Below, piece by piece: positions 43,834-54,106 of a stretch of DNA of 64,000 bases (positions are counted from its first letter, which is position 1; every line of letters starts with the position of its first letter). The position numbers and the translations under genes are program-made. The DNA is from Glebionis coronaria (lineage: Eukaryota > Streptophyta > Magnoliopsida > Asterales > Asteraceae), in assembly GCA_025667525.1 (NCBI GenBank), contig JANFOE010000574.1:1-64000 (forward strand), read 5' to 3'. The notes beneath the pieces are model-generated. The model saw nothing but the letters and a program-made list of their open reading frames with translations. It was not told the origin of the DNA and ran no database searches.

Positions 43834-44846
43834 TGTTAGTTTAACCGTTAAACAATAGTTTAAACGATTAAAATGACATAAATACCCTTTTACATATGGT
43901 TTATGTGATTTTTCGGATAAACAAATTTAGTCCAATTTTTTTTTAACTTTTAACTAATAAAAGTTATATTTTTTTAATTAAAATAATAAAAAGTTTAAAA
44001 AAAAAAGTTTGTAAAACATTCTAAAATTTACCAAGAAAGAATTTTAAATATTCGAAATTAATATTATAAAAGTTTTTTATTTTTATTTTTTAGTATTCTG
44101 AAGAAATGTTTTTGTAATTTTTTTTAATATTATACAAAACTTATTAAAAATATTTGAAAATTTACAAAAAAACATTAAAAAAAAATGGAAAATTTAAAAC
44201 ATTCAAAATTCATATTATAAAATAACTTTTTATTTTTAACTTTTTAATCAATATGAGTGATAGCTTTTTTATTTTTAACTTTTTCAAAAAAATTTCTTGA
44301 TTCAAAATATATGAAATTCAAATGTTTTTTAAAAAGTTTTTGTAAAAGTGTCAATTATTTTAAAGATTTTTTTTAAGTTTTTTTAAATATTTTAAAGAAA
44401 TATGTTTTGTAAATTTTTGATATATATCTTTTAAAATTTAAATATTTATAAAAACCTTACGAATAATTTTTTTCTTTGAAAAGTTTCGAATATTTTTTAA
44501 GTCAAAAAGTTTTACGAATATTTTAACTTTTTTTAATTCAAAAAATATTATGAATAATTTTTAATTAAAAAATACCATTCATAATAGTAATTAAAAAGTT
44601 AAAAAATTAAGGGCTAAATATGTTACACCCTATACACGACAAGGAACATATGTAGAAGGGTATTTGTGTTATTGACTTATTTCAAACTTCTAAGTCATTG
44701 CATATCGATCAAACTAACAGAAAATTTGATCAAAAGATCAAACTTGTTATAAGTTACAAACACGAGGACTAAATCTGAGAAAAAAAAATAAAAAAACTAT
44801 TTCCTTTAAACCCGACAACCACATAGACCATTTTTGCAATTAACTC

Positions 44847-45454
44847 TAAATTTTCACTAGCTGCAATTATTTTTTTCATTCATTGATTTTAAAAAATTCA
44901 CTTCAACTATAAATCCAACCTATGAAACTTAACCTATTGGCTTTAAGTTGTTTGCTGCCCTCAATCTTTTTTACACTAGCTTGGAATATTTTGATTATAA
45001 TCTAGCTAAGGAAAGTAATTAATTTGTCGATGCATGATTATGAAAGGCAGAACATAGACTCCGCATGTAATTAAAAAGAAGTGTTCATGAACATTTGCAT
45101 AGAACAAAAGTTTTGCTTATCAGGATCAGTATTTGGATGATGGAAATGTGATTGGCTATGTTTGGTCCAAATCCACCAAAATCTATTGTCCTGATTATCT
45201 GTTGAAAATGAATATTCAAACTTTGATCTTAAAAACGCTGTTTCAAACTTATTAATACGGTTGACAATTTGGGATTTCCGTAAGTTAATATTTTGCAAGT
45301 CATTTCAAAGTTGTCAACCTTTATATGAAAACTTTTATATTATCATTTGACACCTAGGGACGTTTTATATCTATCCTTCTGTTTATATATTGTGTGAAAA
45401 CCACATGTAAGTAAACTGATCAACTATCATTTAAAGAAAATAGTATGATTTAAG
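44847..45454. other. Unassigned, includes segment duplicated at 46145-46800
   Basis: 44950-45190 (ttgctgccctcaatctttt, ttggaatattttgattat, gtgttcatgaacatttgca, aaatccaccaaaatc) recurs in the same order at 46145-46800. No gene recognised; a 75-residue minus-strand open frame here has no family resemblance I can name. Confidence 0.5.
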
Positions 45455-46126
45455 TGATACTAAACTTTATTTTGATACCAATGATTAATCTACACTTTTA
45501 ATATCCATTTTAATTTAGTGGATAAGATTAACACAAAATATATTTTTATTATATTTTTTCAAATATTAATATCTTTTAAACCGTTAATCGTTATACGAAA
45601 AAATATACCGTTACGAAAAGCATTTAATTATCTTTTTATAGATATGCTATATGATACACTTTTGACAAATTTTATTTTATTTTTACTTTTTTCACGTTTT
45701 CGGAAATTATCATATATGATACTAATATCATATTTGATGTATCACCAGTATCATATATGATATAACCTATCATATATGATATAACCTAATAAATATGATA
45801 GAAACTAATATCATATATGATTTAACACTGTTATAATATATGATGAAACAGTATTATCATATATGATATTTCACGTAAATTTTAACAAGAATAAAAAGAG
45901 TAAAAAAAAAATTTCCTCGAAAGTATATCATAATGCATATTGGTAGAAAGATAATTAAACGCTCGTCGCGATGGTATAATTATTTTCGTTTAACACTTAA
46001 TAGTTTAAAATATATTTAAGTTATAAAAATAGGTAAAAATAAAATATATTTAATTTTATCCATTAAATTGAAAGAGATGGATGACGGAGATAAGTCCTCT
46101 CATATCAAAAAAAAAGTATGGTATCC
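45455..46126. mobile_element. Small foldback related to 27505-29772, different core palindrome
   Basis: About 670 bp. Inverted arms begin near gatactaaactttattttg and its partner (reverse complement ggataccatacttttttttt). The inner arms share wording with the larger foldback (aaaccgttaatcgttat, taattatctttttatagatatgc; right side cgtcgcgatggtataatta). The core, about 45705-45875, holds ATCATATATGAT palindromes instead of ACATGT ones. No target duplication was found. Confidence 0.75.
45705..45875. repeat. Array of ATCATATATGAT palindromes
   Basis: About seven full or near copies of the 12-bp palindrome, with degenerate ones between, separated by aacct or ctaat-type spacers. Confidence 0.9.
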
Positions 46127-46290
46127 AAAATAATTCTTCTGTATTTGTTTGGAGTTGTTTCTTGCCCTCAATCTTTTTAGTGTTTTTTAGTTTGGAATAT
46201 TTTGATTATGGTCTAGGAAAGTAATTTGTCTATTTTTTGAACGGCACAACATAGACTATGCATGCAATCGTGAAGGAACTTAGAAGACGG
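46127..46290. other. Second copy of a duplicated segment, first part
   Basis: 46145-46270 repeats 44950-45070. It flanks the small foldback on the right as the first copy does on the left. Confidence 0.6.
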
Positions 46291-46487
46291 CAGGGGCGGA
46301 CCTAGGGTTTTGAAAAATGTGTTTTGTAAAAAAATTGTGTCGTAAAAAAATAGGTAACATGAAAATTTTTTAGGAGTTGCACTTGCACATATCAATAATA
46401 TGATAGTTTTGAAAATATCTTGCATTTCGTGACTTCAAAATGTGTGTATCCCGTGCCACACCTGACACTTATGTGACTCCGCCCGTA
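46291..46487. mobile_element. hAT-like MITE
   Basis: Begins caggggcggacctaggg and ends gtgactccgcccgta, imperfect inverted ends of a kind common in plant hAT MITEs. It interrupts the second copy of the duplicated segment relative to 44950-45190. gacgg lies on both sides, but a full 8-bp duplication is not clear. Confidence 0.6.
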
Positions 46488-47103
46488 ATTGACGGGAAGA
46501 AAAAGACGTGTTCATGAACAATTGCATAAAACAAGAATTTACATTTTTATACGATTACATGGTTCTGACCTTACTAATCACGTGGTTTAAATCTACTCTC
46601 ACACGTATACAAACCGGGTAGTCCTCCCACATGTCTAGTTTGACCAATTAAGACTTATTTGCATCTAACAATAAATAACTTCAGACCTCACACATATAAG
46701 TTGAATATAGTCGAGTAATCAACTATGCACACGTACATATATGCACATTAGGCTTATGGATGTTTGATGCAAAATCCACCAAAATTTTATTTTCCATGTT
46801 GAAGGGCCAAGGACTAACGGACTACTTTACAGATGATATCCAACTATTTATATGAAACGAATTGTTATGAAAATCCTCCATCGAAAGCCCAACGTCCATA
46901 GAACCATGATCATGTCGTCTCGCCGGGAAAGCTTGCTACCGCCAGTCGTTACAAATATGGGAGATGAATCGATGATGATTGGAAGGAGGTCATCCCCAAT
47001 CTAATGATCCATTAAGCTTTGAACAACAAAGTAGACAAAGATAATCATCTAAGCGAGGAGCTGCCATTTCCCCCTCGGTTTACACTGGTTGAAAATGAAG
47101 GAT
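46488..47103. other. Unassigned stretch
   Basis: 46500-46545 and about 46760-46790 continue the duplicated segment. The remainder shows no ORF with recognisable wording and no repeat partner in this window. Confidence 0.35.
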
Positions 47104-48129
47104 AATTAATATCATAACAATTATATAAAACCCTAAATGAGATCAAATCACACATAGCGGAAGCGATTTAACAAGATCATAATAATACACAATTATAATG
47201 AATCGAATTAGGGTTGCATACCTTTACGCTAAAGCAAATCCACAAGACGAAGAACGAATCACCAATTCGGTTTATACCGTATATCACTAAGATATAGTCT
47301 AAAGTAAGATTATGTTACGATCTTGTACACACGTAATACAACGAGCTAACCGTGATTCTAGCACGTGTAAATCGAGCTATATCAATAGTATAAAATCTAC
47401 CTAACAACCCTAGAGAGGGGCTAGGACTAGATTTAAACTAAAACCGAGCACCAAGAAAAATCACATCGAAACCCTTTATGTGTTGGGGTTGCGATCGGCC
47501 AAGAAGAGAGGAGAGGGAAGAGATTCAAGTTATATTGATTATGAGGGTTAAAGGGTTGTATTTATAGGCCTAGAATACATGTAGCCCAAACAAATAAAAG
47601 GCAAGTTTTGCCTTCCCCTTGTTGTGCCCTAACCGACTCTCAAACACCCCCATATGGGGTGTTCTGGAACCTTCCGTACTTCTTTCTTTTTAATCCTCTT
47701 TCTATATATTATTTAACACTCGTTAATACTTAACTCTTAATTAATTAAGGATCGTTAAAGTTATATAGTTATATAGATTATGAGGGTTAATGAGTTGTAT
47801 TTATAGGCCTAGAATACATGTAGCCCACGCAAGTTTTGCCTTCCCCTTGTTGTGCCTTAACCGACTCTCGAACACCCCCATATGGGTTGTTCTAGAACCT
47901 TCCGTCCTTCTTCCTTTTAATCCTCTTTCTATATATTATTTAACACTCGTTAATACTTGACTCTTAAATAATTAACGGTCGTTAAATTTATATAGTTATA
48001 TAGCTCGATTTAATTAAATGAATATAATATATATATTTATTAATTAACTCTTTACATATTGTGTGCAATCTCGTAATCTCGAGTTCGATCCTATCACACG
48101 ACTATTAAATATAAGTCCATAAACTTTTA
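47104..48129 (-). mobile_element. Copia 3' LTR with an internal duplication
   Basis: About 1,026 bp. Compared with the LTR at 11464-21948 (about 807 bp once insertions are removed), it has an extra ~230 bp because the segment from tatgagggtt to tatagttatatag is present twice (about 47537-47773 and 47774-48003). Confidence 0.85.
47537..48003. repeat. ~230-bp tandem duplication inside the LTR
   Basis: Both units contain gtatttataggcctagaata, the minus-strand TATA region, and cttccttt..aatcctctttctatatatt. The units differ by a short indel (caaacaaataaaagg present only in the first) and a few substitutions. Confidence 0.9.
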
Positions 48130-48141
48130 GCTCCCACTTGG
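48130..48141 (-). other. Copia polypurine tract
   Basis: Minus strand ccaagtgggagc directly before the LTR start, the usual AAGTGGGAG form of plant copia elements. Confidence 0.75.
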
Positions 48142-48917
48142 ATATATTTCGAATATCGTGATTACATTGACTAGCGTCTAGTTACACTTAGCAATGTCTC
48201 TAGTACAACTCGAGTAAGGTCTCCTGGATAAAACCTTTTAATGATTCATCATTATTATTATTTTTTTATTTCTAATACCACGTTAATAAGGATATGGATC
48301 TCAGTAATTCCTTTCATTAACCATTTTTTTCTCGTTCACAGATTCAACAAGATTATCAAAACAAATTTGGGTGTGGTCACACAAACATCTTACTAATCCC
48401 ACGAGGGCCCCAGCTGTTTTTAAACCCCAAAGCGAAATTGGAGGAAATATATTCCATATTGACTACAAGCAAAACTTATGAATTTTGCAACACTTTCGAA
48501 AATAATCCTTATAGCTACCAGTTACGTTTAGCGTTAGATTATTCCACAGAGATGCACTATACTCATAACAGTTTTCTGGTATCTCAAGTTTAAGGATAAC
48601 TATTTATGATTTACTTGATGACAAGATCCATATAGTAAAATCATATAGTTGGGATAAGTCCAATATTTGATTCATCAAATATCATCCAAAATCGATCAAT
48701 ATACTTTCAAGTATACTCTATCGCTATTTTGATTTGTTTTAGTTTAATAGTATTCTCATATTATTAATTGATAACGGAAATTTAGCATAACATTTATTCA
48801 TGGATTAAAACGTGTAAAATAGGATACAAAATTAAATAATAAGAATAAAACAAAACCAATCTTTATTTATTAAATAATAATGTCATAACATCCTTTATCC
48901 AAATACTAATCACAGAT
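48142..48917 (-). other. Copia 3' untranslated region
   Basis: About 780 bp without ORFs between the RNase H stop and the polypurine tract. Confidence 0.5.
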
Positions 48918-49680
48918 TTATTGCATGAGTTCGCTAACTAGTTGCAGCCAAAGCGCCTTGGCATGCTTAACTACCTTTGGTCTAGACAAAGCCTTAGTTA
49001 AAGGATCAACTACGTTATCATATGTGTGAACTTTTATTAATTTGATTTCACGAGCTTCAACTTGTTCTCGGACGTAGTGATGTCTACGTTTAAAGTGTCT
49101 GGCGCCTTTCATGACTCTAGAATCATTGGCGAATATTATTGCGGCAGAATTGTCACAATACATATCTATAGGTTCTTTAATTAAAGGCATCACTCCAAGA
49201 TCTCCAATAAACTTCCTAATCCAAACAGCTTCCATTGCAGCTTCTAAAGCAGCCATGTACTCAGATTGAGTAGCATGTATTGCAATCGATGTCTGTTTCA
49301 TGCTCTTCCAGTCAACTACTCCTCTATTGATAAAAAAATGTAACCCGTCTGAGACTTCGTATCGTCTTTATCGCATTGCCAGGTTACATCACAAAAACCT
49401 GTCACATTCAGTTTTTGTGTCCGGTTTTCCTCCAAATACCAAAAACATATCTTTCGTACTCCTCAAATACTTTAGAATATGATTAACAGCAGTCCAGTGG
49501 AGCTTCCCTGGATTCTGTTGGTATCTACTGACCAAACTCTGAGCAAACGCCACATCAGGCCTTGTGCATCTAACAACAGACATTATAGATCTTACCGCCG
49601 AAGCGTAAGACACCTTCTGCATGTGTGCCTCCTCTTCAGGAGTTGATGCATCCATCTTATGACTCAGATTATGCTTAACT
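48918..49680 (-). pseudogene. Copia RT C-terminus and RNase H, frameshifted
   Basis: This encodes the end of reverse transcriptase and RNase H, which degrades element RNA after copying. One frame reads HLSHK-like wording into MDASTPEEEAHMQKVSYASAV, CTRPDVAFAQSLVSRYQQNP, LHWTAVNHILKYLRSTKDM, FLVFGGKPDTK. Frameshifts follow near 49405 and, at a T run, near 49345 (GFCDVTWQCDKDDTKSQTGY lies between). The last frame gives SIAIHATQSEYMAALEAAM, EAVWIRKFIGDLGV, MYCDNSAAIIFAN and HTYDNVVDPLTKAL, the C-terminal RNase H motifs. It ends at 48918. The 5' side stops at the chromovirus insertion. Two frameshifts make it non-functional. Confidence 0.9.
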
Positions 49681-52257
49681 TGTAAAACCCAAAAATTTAG
49701 TTTGTATTTTTATTTCATCATTTTGAATATAACTTAAAGTTTATATAATAAGACGGTTAATTTAACGTTACGTTATGTAAAGAATTAGCGAAGTAAAGTT
49801 ATAGTGCTATTATTGATTGATGAGACAAAAGTAAGGATGCATATCCATCCGTATCTATTGTATAGTTAGTATACAAGAACTAGTCAATAAGTTTACCTTA
49901 AGTGGAAAAGATATACTGTATATTGTATGAAAATAGAATGGTAAGTCATACGCTTTGTCATTCTCATTGAAACGCTACATCATTAAAACCTTCATAAAAT
50001 AGCTCAGTTGATTTTGGCGAGATTCTAGACAAGAGCAACCATATAAGCATCCATTATGTATACTTGTTTCGGAATCTCAAAATAAAACCTAAAGAATTCC
50101 TAAATCCAAAACCGCATACAAAGAAACTAGTATTTAACATTATCCAACTTTTGCTACATGCTACAGTGGTCCCATGATGATAACGACGAATGTTTTGGTG
50201 CTGGTTCGATCAATAAACAAGGGTTTAAATATTGCATTTTTTTCCTTATTGGGACTGTCTAAGAATCGAGGGTACGCCTCTGTACTATGGTCCATAGAAG
50301 GTTTATTATCGTGTGGTACTCACGTGTACAAAACTGAAAGAATTTTGGTGTTGCTGTTTGACTATCCTATTGTCCTTAGTATGATCGTGGGTCAGTGGTA
50401 TCTAGCTAGGATGTGGGTACCGCATGAGCTTTTATTGATTAAATATCACGTGATGTTATTTTAACAAGCCAAAATGGTAGCATTCATGGTATTCGCGGTT
50501 CGTCTTCATATTCAAAAATTTAGTTTCATTTACTCCATTCGAGTTGCCGAGACTCGCAGGATTAAGTTTCAGTCTGGTTCGTTGGGTTATATACTATTCT
50601 TTTGTTGGGTCGGTATTCGCTCATGTTCGATTTTGATCGCGATCTATTCTAGTTCTTTCAAGAGGTAATCCCGAATGACATTCATATTTATTTTCGATAT
50701 CGATATTATAGCCTAAATTGTCTAGTATATGAATCATGATTCTTGTGAAAGCGGATATAAAGACTACCATAAGAACGAATAGCTAAATTAAAACAGTGCC
50801 AATCTTTAGACCGTTTGCATGTCGGATAGATTAGCGAAAATGAATGAATTATAAACTAGTTTTATGTTTTAAAACGCAGTTAGACCTAATGAATTTTCAT
50901 GTTTTGCATGGGTCCTTTACGTAAACACAAGTACTATTATATATAGTTATGTAGCTAGAATTTTGTGTATACGGCTAAAGTGAAACTTCTTAAACCACTT
51001 GGTCAGGGGCAATGAGTGAAAAGTGGTGTGCATGTTTTGTCTAAATCTTGTTATAAGAAAGATCATCTTAATATCCTAACAAATAGATTATAAACTATCA
51101 ATCAAGTTTAGAAGAATCAGTGAAGTATACATTAATCAGACCACTCAATCACGTCCTTATTTATGTAGTATCCGTGAAGTCGGAGTAGATCCTTCAGTTT
51201 TCATTCTCAATTCATTACTGGACACGAGGTACGGATTTTCCGTCCTTCAGTAAGGACTTTCTTTCTATGCATGATTAGGATTCCCCGTTTGCAGCCAAAT
51301 GTTTTCCCCAGTATATGTTTTAAGCTTATCAGTAATCATGTTAATAACTAAATAAATTGCCTGAGCTTTATATACAAGCATGATCAGTTTATGTACTAGT
51401 TACGGAGGTACCGTAACCATGACACTTGAGGCATCGGTGTCGTGACTCACATGCAGGAGAGTGATATCCTGCATCGTCCCACTCAGCTCAGCTTGGCCAT
51501 TTTATCAGTATTATTAGTGGGGCGTATGGATGCATCCTAGGCTTATCAGTTTATAGTTTATCAGGTGAATGTGGTGTGTGCTCTACATCCTTCACATTGG
51601 AGCTGATCCCTCCACCCAACACAGTATTTAGAGGTCACCCCTCTACAGCATTTAGAGGTCACCCCTCTACAGCATGACGAGGTCACCCCTCTGGTTATTC
51701 ATGCACCGTTGTTACAGCACATGACATATATAAGCTCTAGCAATTAAAATACAGTAAATGCATGTTTTCAGATTTAACATATAACAGTTCAGCTTTATTA
51801 TTTATAAATCAGACTTTACAGATTATACACAGATTTCCGCTGAAAATTTACTTATCAGTCTTACTTCTTCAGTATTTTATCGTCTGCTTCATTTTAGTAA
51901 TTCCTTATCATGCTTTATATCCGTTCACTGGGCGTTATGCTCAGCCGTAGTTCCTTTCATGTTCTAACGGCAGGTACACCAGGATGCTCTTAGGATTCTG
52001 AGTGCATGTGCATTTGGATGGAAGCTATACAGACTTCTTACTTTATGCACTTCTTAAATTATTCTGCTTATTTGGACATTGTTTAGTCCTTTTCCTTCAG
52101 TATCTACTTTTCATGTTTTGAGCTTATGTTTAGATTACCGATGTTTGATTCCGGTATTTACTTTATAGTCAGTTAATGTTTTTAGGACATTTACCTTACG
52201 CTTTGATGACACGCCATAAATACACGTAACGGTCCATTATCAAAGTGTGGTGTTACA
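49681..52257 (+). mobile_element. Element Q 5' LTR
   Basis: 2,577 bp. Contains an imperfect ~27-bp tandem repeat at about 51610-51690. Short open frames inside resemble nothing known. Confidence 0.8.
51610..51690. repeat. Short tandem repeat in element Q LTR
   Basis: ggtcacccctctacagcat with a atttagagg spacer repeated about three times. Confidence 0.9.
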
Positions 52258-52261
52258 ATTA

Positions 52262-52274
52262 TGGTATCAGAGCT
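52262..52274 (+). other. Element Q primer binding site
   Basis: tggtatcagagct four bases after the LTR end; the standard initiator-Met tRNA site. Confidence 0.9.
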
Positions 52275-53699
52275 ATATGTTCGACCTGTAGGCTTTAAAA
52301 CTTGACCTGTAACTAGTGGGTAGTCACCAGGAACTTTCCAGATTTTAGCGTTGTTATCTTTCATGTTTCTCATGCATTTATCAGTCAGTTTTCTTCAGTT
52401 ATCAGTCGGTTTTCTTAAAGTTTTTTGGACTAAGTAAAAGGTTGGTACAGGACTGGCCATATTTAGTCGCATGTGCTCTTCTGCGAATTTACAAGACTGG
52501 CCATATTTAGTCGTATGTGCTCTTCTGCGAATTTTGTATTGGTGAACCGACCCATAAGCGTTCACCCTTGCCCGTTCAGATTTTGTATTGGTAAACCGAC
52601 CCATATGCGTTTACCCTTACTCATAACAGATTCATGTTTTCAGTCAAATATTACTTGGTGAACCAGCCATAAACGTTTACCATTATTCAGGTCAATTTCC
52701 ATGCTTCCAATCGAATATTGTTTTGTGAACTGAACCATAGACGTTCACCTTTGCTCATATCATGACATTCTATAAATTTTGACAAGTATGGAATGGACTA
52801 CAGCCATCCATATTTAGTTATAGGTTGTAAATTCTATCATGACAGTTCTCATGAAATTTTGACAAGTATGGATCGAACCAGAATAGCCCATACTTAGTCA
52901 CATGTTTTCTTCTTTGAATTATGTGGATTGAACCATAGCCGTCCACATCAGTTGATATTACACCTCAGCTGATTAGACTTTTTATGTTCCTTGTGATAGT
53001 CAAATTTTCATACCCTCACGTTGATGTCGTCTTCATGATGATTCAGTTTCATGTCTCCGTGCGAGGGTTTTATGTTCAGCAGAATGATAAATGTCTCAAT
53101 GCTAAGACACAAAAAGAATTTCAGTAAAACCGTTTTCATGATAAATCATGATTGGACTTTATTGGTCATGCTTCATGCTGACCATTGTCGGGACTTTGAT
53201 TATATCATACTTTTCAGCCTTGATACAACCAGCAGTAAGTCGACGCAAGAATTGTCAGCCTATCATGTTACTTATTTCAGATCAGTTTACTACTGCTTAA
53301 ATCAAATTAATTGCTTGATCATGTCAGACAAGCGACACCAGTATCGATCATCCCATAAAATTTCCACCAGTGCCATGTATGGTATTCCATATGTACTCCA
53401 TGTACAGTAATTCATGTGTACTCCACGTACAGTGTCTCAGATATGCTATACGTGCAGTATTCATTTTGTATTTCGTGTACAATAGTCCAGCGGTACCCCT
53501 GGCACCCTACTCCATGGATATTGCTAATCGATCCTCAATCATCTCAGGCGTTTCCACTTTCGATATTCTACCAGATGCTGATACTGCTCGAGATTTGAAG
53601 ATTTTGCCAGATGCTGATGCCGCTAACACTTTGAAGACCTCACAAATGCTGATGCTGCTGATACTTTGGAGATTTCTCAAGATGCTGATGCTGTTTATA
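52275..53699 (+). other. Element Q interior, leader with short repeats
   Basis: No intact ORF. ggccatatttagtcgcatgt-type units repeat at about 52455 and 52500; ggtgaaccgacccata-type units repeat about every 55-60 bp from 52540 to 52750; gatgctgatgctgct-type units recur at about 53575-53690. Confidence 0.7.
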
Positions 53700-54106
53700 C
53701 TATGAAGAATCTGCAGAACAAGGACGAAAACTATAAGTTTGAAATTTCTGACAAGAATAAATTTCACCCATCAGACACTAACATTCCATTCCATGCTTTT
53801 ACCTTCTCAGCCAGATGTCACACTTCACTCAGCTAGCCTTTCATTCAGAGGAGTGGGAACCGGAACCCAACCGGCCACTCAGCAGATAGTTACATGAATC
53901 ATTGTCATGATAATGACCGTCATTAATTGACAGAAAAAGCAGTAGTGTCAACCACCATGCTTATAATTAATCAGTCAATAACCATCGGAACTCTGGTACG
54001 GACGTGACCAGAAATACAGAGGTCAGCAGTCTAACCGGTCCGCCAATCCTAGCAGTTACCAAAATTTTCAACTTTATCCGCCTACCAAAACACATGTCAA
54101 GACATT
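53700..54106 (+). pseudogene. Decayed gag of element Q
   Basis: Near 53990-54106 one frame reads ELWYGRDQKYRGQQSNRSAN, PSSYQNFQLYPPTKTHVKT, resembling the Gln/Asn/Ser-rich stretch just before the zinc knuckle in chromovirus gag. It ends at the insertion of element R, before the knuckle. Upstream wording is too decayed to place. Confidence 0.45.

Larger units (their letters stand above)
30899..44846. mobile_element. Second foldback (MULE-like) element, split by a LARD
   Basis: Left end gagttaattgcaaaaatggt at 30899 and its inverted partner ending at 44846 (accatttttgcaattaactc with one change) begin long arms. Flanks taaattttt (30890-30898) and taaattttc (44847-44855) match at 8 of 9 bases, as for a MULE target duplication. 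The left arm is cut at 31019 and resumes at 43834 (tgttagttt... aaatacccttttacatatgg, against the right arm's aaatacccttctacatatg). Without the LARD the element is about 1.13 kb and non-coding. Confidence 0.75.
47104..49680 (-). mobile_element. 3' half of a Ty1/copia element
   Basis: Minus strand: RT C-terminus and RNase H (49680-48918), a 3' untranslated stretch, polypurine tract, and 3' LTR (48129-47104). Same LTR family as 11464-21948. The reading frame runs right up to 49680, where the chromovirus LTR with TAACT before it begins, so the missing 5' part probably lies beyond the window. Confidence 0.85.
49681..54106 (+). mobile_element. Chromovirus-type LTR element Q, 5' part
   Basis: LTR 49681-52257 (TGTAAAACCC...GTGTTACA), an initiator-Met PBS at 52262, and 1.8 kb of decayed interior. 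At 54106 it is interrupted by element R, so its 3' part and 3' LTR should lie to the right of this window. It was inserted into the copia RT at 49680. Confidence 0.8.

Noticed and set aside
46830..46995. 50-codon open stretch on the minus strand (DDLLPIIIDSSPIF)
   Set aside because: No start codon, no known motif and a stop just before it; insufficient to call a gene fragment.
50174..50668. Two neighbouring frames of 96 and 64 codons
   Set aside because: Within the element Q LTR; no recognisable protein and no matching frame elsewhere.
53051..53767. Frames of 60-119 codons
   Set aside because: Within the decayed interior of element Q; composition is not protein-like and the short repeats explain the later ones.
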